Positions 57,680 to 64,000 of a stretch of DNA of 64,000 bases are shown one piece after another. The position numbers and the translations under genes are program-made. The stretch is from Vasconcelosia minhoensis LEGE 07310 (GTDB lineage: Bacteria; Cyanobacteriota; Cyanobacteriia; Phormidesmidales; Phormidesmidaceae). The stretch lies in contig NZ_JADEXG010000018.1 of the NCBI RefSeq assembly GCF_015207255.1, positions 17,516-81,515 of the forward strand, given 5' to 3'. Each line of letters opens with the position of its first letter. Positions within the stretch are counted from its first letter, which is position 1. Under the pieces are notes generated by a model. It did not search any database and was not told the DNA's origin. It saw only the letters and a list, made by a program, of their open reading frames with translations.

Positions 57680-58753
57680 TTAGGCGCTTTCCTGCACATT
57701 TTGGACATATTCCGGCATCAGCAGCTGCTCCAGGCCGGTGGGGGCTTCCTTGATCTGGCCCTGATTCGCGAGGAACTCGCCGAGGCTATTCATATGCTTG
57801 ACCAGGTAGATATCGCTGTCGGGATTGCTCAGCATTTCCACATTCTTTTCTAGACTGGTCAGGTCAACGCCCTCCAGCTCGGTAGCCACGTCCTCTGGAG
57901 AGAGCTCCAGCCGCTCCCCGGCAATCTTCAACGCCTCGTCGGGGTTCGTTTCGAGGAACTCGATGCCCATAAAAATGCCTTTGATATAGGCTTCCATCGC
58001 GCCGGGGTTATCCTGGGCAAACTGTGGGTCGAACAGGTAAACATCGACAATGGCAGTCGGCATTTGGGACGTATCGTAAATGATTCGACCATCGGCACGG
58101 GCGTCGCTGGCCTGCTTCAGGAAAGGCGAATAGGTGACCGCAATGTCTACATTTTTGGACTGGTAGGCCGCCGCCGCCGCGTCGGGCGTCACGTTTTGCA
58201 GACTCACGTCATCCGCCGTCAGCCCGGCCTCTTCCAGCACCTGCAAGAGGAAAAAGTGACTGACGCCGCCGACCTCTACGGCCACCTGTTTGCCCTTGAA
58301 GTCAGCAATGTCTTTAATGCTGTCCGCTGCCAAAATGCCGTCGCCACCCAGCGAGGTATCTGCCACCTGAATCACCCGGTAGTCTAGCCCTTGGGAAGCG
58401 AGCGCCACCGCCTCTGAGGTGACGTTGGCCTGTCCCTCAATCCGCCCAGAGGCATAGGCCGCGTCGGCTTCGGCGCTGCCGCTAAAGACTCGGTAGGTAT
58501 AGTCCAAGCCGTTTTCTTCAAAAAACCCTTTGGCTTCCGCAATGTAGAGCGGCGTATAGCCAATCCAGAGGGTGCTGCCGGTTGACGCCGAGACCGACTC
58601 ACCCGAAGCTCCTGCGTCTGAGCTAGCGTCGGCTTCCGCTTCCGAACCAGCGTCGGGAGACGCAGTGCAGGCGTGGAGCGCTAGGCCACCTGCCAGGCCA
58701 CCAATCATTCCCAAGGCGCGGCGGCGGGTCCAAATTAGCGGTGGCTGGCTCAT
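57680..58753 (-). CDS. NMT1/THI5-type ABC substrate-binding lipoprotein
   Basis: 357 residues from ATG 58753, supported by AGGAG 8 bases upstream. The N-terminus has a twin-arginine-like TRRRALGMIGG and a lipobox LHAC, followed by an Asp/Ala/Ser-rich spacer, then the NMT1/SsuA-type binding fold (TLWIGYTPLYIAEAKGFF, ANVTSEAVALASQG, DFKGKQVAVEVGGVSHF, KNVDIAVTYSPFLKQA). This group binds nitrate, sulfonates, taurine or pyrimidine-like compounds. No permease or ATPase genes are adjacent. It is divergent from a Rieske oxygenase gene, 137 bp apart, suggesting that uptake and oxidation of one substrate are controlled together. Confidence 0.85.
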   Translation of the reverse strand: MSQPPLIWTRRRALGMIGGLAGGLALHACTASPDAGSEAEADASSDAGASGESVSASTGSTLWIGYTPLYIAEAKGFFEENGLDYTYRVFSGSAEADAAYASGRIEGQANVTSEAVALASQGLDYRVIQVADTSLGGDGILAADSIKDIADFKGKQVAVEVGGVSHFFLLQVLEEAGLTADDVSLQNVTPDAAAAAYQSKNVDIAVTYSPFLKQASDARADGRIIYDTSQMPTAIVDVYLFDPQFAQDNPGAMEAYIKGIFMGIEFLETNPDEALKIAGERLELSPEDVATELEGVDLTSLEKNVEMLSNPDSDIYLVKHMNSLGEFLANQGQIKEAPTGLEQLLMPEYVQNVQESA

Positions 58754-58816
58754 GACAGAAACTCCTAAACTAACGGGGCAGGGTCCTGGAGTCATTAAAC
58801 CCTGTCTAGAGAGAGA

Positions 58817-58838
58817 AACTGTTGGGCAGAATACAGTT
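58817..58838. promoter_or_regulatory. inverted repeat in the divergent promoter region
   Basis: AACTGT and ACAGTT are separated by 10 bp (22 bp in all) between the binding-lipoprotein and Rieske genes. It is short and could be chance, but its position suits a regulator of both. Confidence 0.3.
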
Positions 58839-58889
58839 CCCGGCTGAAAATCGCACTGTGATTAGAAAAAGACAACCGATGAGCCACAA

Positions 58890-59993
58890 ATGAGCTTTTT
58901 GACCGCCTGGCAGCCCCAGTCTCTAACCCAGGAAGGCCGGACGTTTCCGGCTGAGATGTATATCTCTGAAACGATCTATCAGCGAGAGCTGAGACAAATC
59001 TTTGGTCGGGCCTGGTGCTATGTTGGCCACGTCAGCCAGCTCCAGGGGCCGGGGTCCTATTTCACCCTGGATCTGGCCGAACAGCCGCTGGTGATTGTGC
59101 AAAACCAGGCCGGGGCGCTGCGCGGATTTTTCAACATCTGCCCTCACCGGGCGGTACCGGTCGTCCTGGGCAGCGGTCAGTGCGATCGCCTTTCCTGCCG
59201 CTACCATACCCTGAGCTTTGACCTCGAGGGCCAACTGCACGAATCAGAAGGAGAGCAGACAGAAGCCAATCCCGCTGAGTACCCGCTGCGACCGATTCAG
59301 GTGGAGACCTGGGGACCGTTTATCTTTGTCAATCTAGATTTGCAGGCCGGGCCGCTAGCAGACCAGCTGGGTGAACTGCCCGAGAAATTCCAGCGCTACC
59401 GCTTTGACGAATGGGCTAGAATCCACAGCGTAGACTACTGGACAGAAACCAACTGGAAGCTCTACGTCGAGAACAACGTGGAGAGCTATCACGAATTCTC
59501 CGTCCATGCCAGCATTGCCCGCTACTATCAGGCCACTCAGGCCGAGGCCCGCCACCACTACTACCTGCAATACGCTGCCTTCCCACCGGACGATCCGGAC
59601 TATGCCGCAAAACCGCCGGAACTAATTTCCCCCGGCCTGGGCGAACCCGAGCGCACTGGCAAATCGACGGTCAGCCTGTTTCCCAACTTTGCCTGGATTG
59701 TACGGCCCTGGATTGCGATTATTTACCTGATTGATCCCCAGGGGCGATCGCGCACCCGCATTCGCTGGGACTGGCTCGTGCCCGATAGTCCCACCGCCAG
59801 AGCCGCTGACAACGTACAGCCGCTGATTGAGTTTTTTGACAACATCCAGCAAGAAGACCTGAACCTGCTGCCTGCCATCCAACGGCGAATTGAGTCCAGC
59901 GGCTATCGCCCCGGTCGCCTGTCCCCCACCCGCGAGGTGGGGACGCACCTGTTTCAGGAACTGGTGATGCGATACTTGACTCGGCCAGATTAA
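58890..59993 (+). CDS. Rieske non-haem iron oxygenase alpha subunit
   Basis: 367 residues. The N-terminal Rieske [2Fe-2S] domain has Cys84-x-His86 (NICPHRAVP) and Cys103-xx-His106 (LSCRYHTLSF). The C-terminal catalytic domain has the iron site NNVESYHEFSVH (His201, His206). Overall it resembles choline/carnitine/glycine-betaine monooxygenase-type enzymes rather than large aromatic dioxygenases, so oxidation of a small amine or related compound is likely. No reductase or ferredoxin gene is next to it. It is divergent from the NMT1-type binding lipoprotein. The substrate is not readable from sequence. Confidence 0.85.
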   Translation: MSFLTAWQPQSLTQEGRTFPAEMYISETIYQRELRQIFGRAWCYVGHVSQLQGPGSYFTLDLAEQPLVIVQNQAGALRGFFNICPHRAVPVVLGSGQCDRLSCRYHTLSFDLEGQLHESEGEQTEANPAEYPLRPIQVETWGPFIFVNLDLQAGPLADQLGELPEKFQRYRFDEWARIHSVDYWTETNWKLYVENNVESYHEFSVHASIARYYQATQAEARHHYYLQYAAFPPDDPDYAAKPPELISPGLGEPERTGKSTVSLFPNFAWIVRPWIAIIYLIDPQGRSRTRIRWDWLVPDSPTARAADNVQPLIEFFDNIQQEDLNLLPAIQRRIESSGYRPGRLSPTREVGTHLFQELVMRYLTRPD

Positions 59994-60011
59994 TTGGGCC
60001 GGATTAGCGGA

Positions 60012-60371
60012 TCATGCCGACTTACCGCGCCAGCGCAAGCTTTTGCGGTTGAGTTCATAGCAGAGATCCGGCTGGCGTAAGATGGATTCGGCGATCGCGA
60101 TCGCGCCTGCCAGCTGCTCCCGGCTCAGCTGCCTGTAGGCGGGCTGGCGGCAAGAAAAGTGCTCGTACCAGCAGCTGCCGCAGAGATTATCCAGCACGAT
60201 TCTGGCAAAGCAGTGATTCCAGCGCACCGGCATGGGCACCTGCTGCACCTTCGTCGGCAGCTGGTGGTTAATTAAATCCAGATAGGTCGCCCTAAGTTCA
60301 TCCGCCCTGGGTTCATCTTTGGTGGAGGTCTGAGAGAGCTCCTTTTTGTCCATTTGTCTCATCGTCGGCAA
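60012..60371 (-). CDS. conserved hypothetical protein
   Basis: 119 residues, Cys- and Trp-rich in the middle (MPVRWNHCFARIVLDNLCGSCWYEHF), then a helical stretch (YRQLSREQLAGAIAIAESIL) and a C-terminal ELNRKSLRWRGK. The pattern CFARIVLDNLxGxCWY plus LNxxSLRWRGK looks like a small protein family restricted to cyanobacteria, but I do not know a function. No signal peptide or membrane helix. It is convergent with the Rieske gene (18 bp between stops) and divergent from gcvH. Confidence 0.55.
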   Translation of the reverse strand: MPTMRQMDKKELSQTSTKDEPRADELRATYLDLINHQLPTKVQQVPMPVRWNHCFARIVLDNLCGSCWYEHFSCRQPAYRQLSREQLAGAIAIAESILRQPDLCYELNRKSLRWRGKSA

Positions 60372-60500
60372 CGGGAGCGCTGATTTCAGCGTAGACGGTT
60401 GCCATAGGGAAAGGGAACCGCTAGATTAGGCGGGTTATTGCTAGCATTAGGCCGCTGCAAATGGAGCAGCCTACTGTGTCAGCAGGGGTGAGGAACTGAG

Positions 60501-60893
60501 ATGGCCTTCAACTATCCCGACGATTTGAAATATCTGGACACCCACGAATATGCGCGGGTAGACGCCGAAGAAAAGCTGGTCACCGTGGGAATTTCGGCCT
60601 TTGCCGTAGACCAGATGGGCGACGTCGTTTTTCTGGAGCTGCCCGAACCGGGGGAGGCCGTAGAAAAGGGCGAAAACTTTGGCACGATTGAATCGGTGAA
60701 GGCGGTTGAAGAGCTGAAAGCGCCGGTCTCGGGCGAAGTGACCGAGCGTAACGAGCAGCTGATCGAAGCCCCCGAGCAGATTGCCGACGACCCCTACGGC
60801 GACGGCTGGCTGATTAAGATTCGGGTAGAGGACCTGTCGGACCTGGAAGAAGCGATGGACTCGATGGAATATCAGGATCAGGTCGAGGGCTGA
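60501..60893 (+). CDS. gcvH: glycine cleavage system H protein
   Basis: 130-residue lipoyl carrier that shuttles the aminomethyl group between GcvP and GcvT. The lipoylated residue is Lys67 in IESVKAVEELKAP. The N-terminus (YLDTHEYARVD...VTVGISAFAVDQMGDVVFLELPE) and C-terminus (DGWLIKIRV) are standard. GAGG precedes ATG 60501. gcvP follows on the same strand after 76-115 bp, so the two are probably cotranscribed, while gcvT lies 28 kb away. No glycine riboswitch is visible upstream. Confidence 0.97.
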   Translation: MAFNYPDDLKYLDTHEYARVDAEEKLVTVGISAFAVDQMGDVVFLELPEPGEAVEKGENFGTIESVKAVEELKAPVSGEVTERNEQLIEAPEQIADDPYGDGWLIKIRVEDLSDLEEAMDSMEYQDQVEG

Positions 60894-60969
60894 TCGAGAC
60901 CGGGCTGCTACCAAACATTATTCTTTGTTACACAATGAAGGGGATGTTTGTGGTTTTATCGGTTAACCC

Positions 60970-63936
60970 TTGGCTGACTCGTCCCTATCCGCTGTGACTT
61001 CGACCCCTATGACCGTAGCGCCGTCCCCGGACGGCCCGGCTGCTCAAAATGGCCGTGCTGCTTCTGACTGGCTGGAGGAACTGGCCCCTGTTGATGACTT
61101 TGCTCGACGGCACATTGGGCCAACGGCGGCAGACATTCAGCAGATGCTGGAAACTTTGGGCTACGAGCGGCTCGAGCAACTAATTCAGGCGGCGGTACCC
61201 GCCGAGATTCGACTGGCGCGATCGCTCTCCCTCCCCACCGGCCTGAACGAACATCAGGCCCTGGCCAAACTGAGGGAAATCGCATCCCAAAACCATGTCT
61301 ACCGCAGCTACATCGGCCTGGGCTACCACGCCTGCATCACCCCGCCAGTAATCCAGCGCAATATTCTGGAAAATCCCGGCTGGTATACCCAATACACCCC
61401 CTACCAGCCGGAAATTGCCCAGGGTCGCCTGGAGGCGCTGCTCAACTTTCAAACCATGGTAACCGACCTGACCGGGTTAGAAATCGCCAACGCCTCGCTG
61501 CTGGACGAAGCCACCGCCGCCGCCGAGGCAATGTCGATGAGCTACGACGTTTGCAAAAACAAAGCGGCCAAAGCCGCCAAACGCTTCTGGGTCTCAGCCG
61601 CCTGCCATCCGCAGACGATTGAAGTCGTCCAGACCCGCGCCCAGCCGTTAAGGATAGAAGTCATCGTCGGTGACCACAGCCAGCTTAATTTTAAGCAGCC
61701 TCCCTTCGGTGTACTGCTTCAGTATCCGGCCAGCGATGGCGCAGTCGAGGACTATACGGACTTTATCGCTCAGGCTCACGCCGCCGGTGCCCTGGTCACG
61801 GTCGCCGCCGACCTGCTCAGCCTCACCCTGCTGAAGCCGCCGGGCGAAATGGATGCCGATATCGCCGTTGGCAATACCCAGCGGTTCGGCGTGCCCCTGG
61901 GCTATGGCGGCCCCCATGCGGCCTACTTTGCCACTCGCCAAGCCTATGCCCGCAAGCTGCCCGGTCGGCTAGTCGGGGTTTCTAAAGATAGTCGCGATCG
62001 CACTGCCCTGCGCCTGGCTCTGCAAACTCGCGAGCAGCACATCCGCCGGGACGCCGCGACCAGTAATATCTGCACGGCCCAGGTACTGCTGGCAATCATG
62101 GCCAGCACCTATGCGGTCTACCACGGTCCCCAGGGGCTGAAGCGGCTCGCCACCCGCATTCACCAGCTCACGGCGGCCCTGGCAGCGGGGTTAGAAAAGC
62201 TAGGCTACGGTCTGGGTCAGGCTCCCTTCTTTGACATGCTGCGAGTCGAGGTTGGCGACCAGGCCGAGGCAATTCGCCAGCGAGCCGCCCAGCAGCGGAT
62301 TAACCTGCGGACGCTAGACGCCCGGACGCTAGGCATCGCCCTGGACGAGACGACATCGCCCGCCGACGTGCAAACGCTGCTCGACATTTTTGCGGGCGAT
62401 AAATCCGCCCCTGCCCTGCGCCAGCTCAGCCCGGCTTCACCCTTACCTACAGCGCTCCAGCGCACCTCGGACTACCTCAGCCATCCCGTCTTCAACCGCT
62501 ACCACTCGGAGACCGAGCTGCTGCGCTATCTGTACAGCCTGCAAATGAAGGATCTTTCCCTAGCCAGCGCTATGATCCCGCTGGGCTCCTGCACGATGAA
62601 GCTGAATGCAACGGCGGAAATGCTGCCGGTGAGCTGGCCCGAGTTTAGCCAGCTCCATCCCTTTGCGCCGGTTGAGCAGGCCCAGGGCTATCAGGTTTTA
62701 TTTCAGCAGCTGACCGACTGGCTGGCTGAGATTACCGGCTTTGCCGGAATTTCCCTCCAGCCCAACGCCGGGTCCCAGGGCGAATATGCCGGGCTGCTCG
62801 TGATTCGCCGGTATCACCAATCGCGGGGAGAGGGCGATCGCAACGTCTGCCTAATTCCTCAGTCGGCCCACGGCACCAATCCGGCCAGCGCGGTGATGTC
62901 GGGCATGAAAGTTGTTGCGGTAGCCTGTGACGATGACGGCAATATCGACCTGGCCGACCTTCAGACCAAAGCCGAAAAGCACGCGCCGCAGCTGGCCGCG
63001 CTGATGGTCACCTATCCCTCCACCCACGGCGTCTTTGAAGCCACCATTCAAACCGTCTGCGAAACCGTCCACCGCCACGGTGGCCAGGTCTACATGGACG
63101 GAGCCAACATGAATGCCCAGGTGGGCCTGTGCCGCCCCGCCGATTTCGGTGCCGATGTCTGCCATCTCAATCTGCATAAAACCTTCTGCATCCCCCACGG
63201 CGGCGGCGGCCCTGGTGTGGGTCCGATTGGCGTGCAGAGCCACCTGGTGCCGTTCTTGCCAGGCCACGGTCTGAGTCCCGGGGTCGGCGGCGAGCAGGCG
63301 ATTGGCGCGATCGCGGCAGCCCCCTGGGGCAGCGCCAGCATTCTGCCGATTTCTTGGATGTACATTCAAATGATGGGGCCTGCGGGCCTGCGGCGAGCCA
63401 CTGAAGTCGCCATTCTCAATGCCAACTACGTCGCCAAGCGGCTAGCGGACCACTACTCGATTCTTTATAAAGGCACCAGCGGCCTAGTCGCCCACGAGTG
63501 CATCATCGACCTGCGCGAGTTCCGAAAAACCGCCGAAGTCAGCGTCGATGACGTTGCCAAACGCCTGATCGACTACGGCTTTCACCCGCCCACCATGTCC
63601 TGGCCCGTCGCCGGAACGATTATGGTCGAACCGACCGAAAGCGAAGCCAAAGCCGAGCTAGACCGCTTCTGCGACGCGATGATTGCCATTCGCGAAGAAA
63701 TTCGCCAAATCGAAGCAGGCAAAGTCACCGCAGCCGACAGCCCCCTCCGCCATGCCCCCCATACTACGGCTGATTTAACGGATGACTGGATACGAGACTA
63801 CAGCCGCCAGCAGGCCGTCTTCCCCACTGACTGGACCCGCGATCGCAAATTCTGGCCTGCCGTCAACCGGATTGACCAGGCCTATGGCGATCGCAACCTG
63901 GTCTGCGCATGTTTGCCCATGTCGGCTTATGAATAG
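60970..63936 (+). CDS. gcvP: glycine dehydrogenase (decarboxylating), P protein
   Basis: About 975-988 residues; ATG 61009 or TTG 60970 may be the start. This homodimeric-type P protein decarboxylates glycine with PLP and passes the aminomethyl group to GcvH. Visible landmarks are [18 protein letters not shown], the N-half [34 protein letters not shown] and the PLP-binding [17 protein letters not shown], with Lys about 737 from the TTG. Both halves of the fused alpha-beta type are present and intact. Downstream of gcvH, it completes H and P of the photorespiratory glycine decarboxylase. Confidence 0.97.
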   Translation: MADSSLSAVTSTPMTVAPSPDGPAAQNGRAASDWLEELAPVDDFARRHIGPTAADIQQMLETLGYERLEQLIQAAVPAEIRLARSLSLPTGLNEHQALAKLREIASQNHVYRSYIGLGYHACITPPVIQRNILENPGWYTQYTPYQPEIAQGRLEALLNFQTMVTDLTGLEIANASLLDEATAAAEAMSMSYDVCKNKAAKAAKRFWVSAACHPQTIEVVQTRAQPLRIEVIVGDHSQLNFKQPPFGVLLQYPASDGAVEDYTDFIAQAHAAGALVTVAADLLSLTLLKPPGEMDADIAVGNTQRFGVPLGYGGPHAAYFATRQAYARKLPGRLVGVSKDSRDRTALRLALQTREQHIRRDAATSNICTAQVLLAIMASTYAVYHGPQGLKRLATRIHQLTAALAAGLEKLGYGLGQAPFFDMLRVEVGDQAEAIRQRAAQQRINLRTLDARTLGIALDETTSPADVQTLLDIFAGDKSAPALRQLSPASPLPTALQRTSDYLSHPVFNRYHSETELLRYLYSLQMKDLSLASAMIPLGSCTMKLNATAEMLPVSWPEFSQLHPFAPVEQAQGYQVLFQQLTDWLAEITGFAGISLQPNAGSQGEYAGLLVIRRYHQSRGEGDRNVCLIPQSAHGTNPASAVMSGMKVVAVACDDDGNIDLADLQTKAEKHAPQLAALMVTYPSTHGVFEATIQTVCETVHRHGGQVYMDGANMNAQVGLCRPADFGADVCHLNLHKTFCIPHGGGGPGVGPIGVQSHLVPFLPGHGLSPGVGGEQAIGAIAAAPWGSASILPISWMYIQMMGPAGLRRATEVAILNANYVAKRLADHYSILYKGTSGLVAHECIIDLREFRKTAEVSVDDVAKRLIDYGFHPPTMSWPVAGTIMVEPTESEAKAELDRFCDAMIAIREEIRQIEAGKVTAADSPLRHAPHTTADLTDDWIRDYSRQQAVFPTDWTRDRKFWPAVNRIDQAYGDRNLVCACLPMSAYE

Positions 63937-63951
63937 TTTGATTCGCCGCAT

Positions 63952-63972
63952 GGGCAGGTTTGAAACCTGCCC
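63952..63972. repeat. 21-nt palindrome after gcvP
   Basis: GGGCAGGTTT and AAACCTGCCC flank one central G, 16 bp after the gcvP stop. There is no T-run, so it is more like an intergenic palindromic repeat than a rho-independent terminator, though it could mark the 3' end of the transcript. Confidence 0.6.
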
Positions 63973-64000
63973 CTACCCCAATACCCATCCACCCCCTACC

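Noticed and set aside
60894..61009. A glycine riboswitch before gcvP or gcvH
   Set aside because: The gaps are short and lack the tandem aptamer structure expected.
63952..63972. Palindrome after gcvP as a rho-independent terminator
   Set aside because: The stem is good but there is no T-run after it; listed as a repeat instead.

Overview
The window comes from a cyanobacterium. It carries allophycocyanin-type phycobiliprotein genes next to an IsiA/CP43-family chlorophyll antenna gene, an adjacent tRNA-Tyr/tRNA-Thr pair, many GCGATCGC (HIP1) octamers, and several protein families common in cyanobacteria (Uma2, DUF1822, DUF928, CHAT-TPR, CHASE2). The probable far-red/low-light antenna cluster and the large load of secreted proteins, CHAT proteases and toxin-antitoxin debris fit a filamentous, mat- or soil-dwelling Leptolyngbya-like lineage, but I cannot name a species.

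Layout. 0-2 kb: 3' part of cofH (deazaflavin FO synthesis) and a small antitoxin/VapC pair. 2-7.1 kb: a glutamine-synthetase-family ligase, a HIRAN/HipA-like pair with an internally deleted kinase, a Uma2 protein and an amino-acid-type solute-binding protein. 7.2-12 kb: a giant CheB-CheR-PAS-histidine kinase-receiver fusion, a DUF559 nuclease-like gene and a relic of the solute-binding gene. 12.3-16.9 kb: a PhyH oxygenase, acyl-CoA-dehydrogenase-like flavoprotein and copper amine oxidase run, probably for amine catabolism. 16.9-24.3 kb: a secreted GHL10 glycosidase, a B12 radical SAM enzyme and a frameshifted polytopic membrane protein. 24.3-27.5 kb: a stand-alone FkbH-ACP-thioesterase protein. 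27.7-31 kb: two tRNAs and then apcD4-like, apcB3-like and isiX-like genes, which match the low-light photoacclimation (LoLiP) arrangement. 31-34 kb: broken toxin-antitoxin and gcvT fragments, then gcvT and an alpha/beta hydrolase.

34.2-52 kb is the most unusual part. It holds a two-partner-secretion pore gene, then on the opposite strand an operon of sigma factor, DUF1822, CHAT-CHASE2 and DUF928. After that come two secreted zincin-like proteins, a filamentous-haemagglutinin-type exoprotein and a CHAT-TPR protein. The exoprotein/CHAT-TPR pair and the sigma/DUF1822/CHAT-CHASE2/DUF928 operon look like two halves of one secretion and proteolytic signalling system. 52-64 kb: purB, a DUF1361 membrane protein, a PhnZ-like HD oxygenase killed by a frameshift and an ISKra4-type insertion, a small membrane protein preceded by five tandem Shine-Dalgarno repeats, an NMT1-type binding lipoprotein divergent from a Rieske oxygenase, and gcvH-gcvP.

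How it fits together. GcvT, GcvH and GcvP supply three glycine-decarboxylase subunits (photorespiration, one-carbon supply) from two separate places. An 18-bp palindrome recurs in front of the glutamine-synthetase-like gene, the solute-binding gene and the amine-oxidase run, which suggests one regulon for uptake and breakdown of an amine. Five copies of a palindromic intergenic repeat lie between genes. Decay is widespread: at least three relic toxin-antitoxin pieces, two frameshifted genes, an amber-interrupted PIN gene and duplicated fragments of gcvT and the solute-binding gene.
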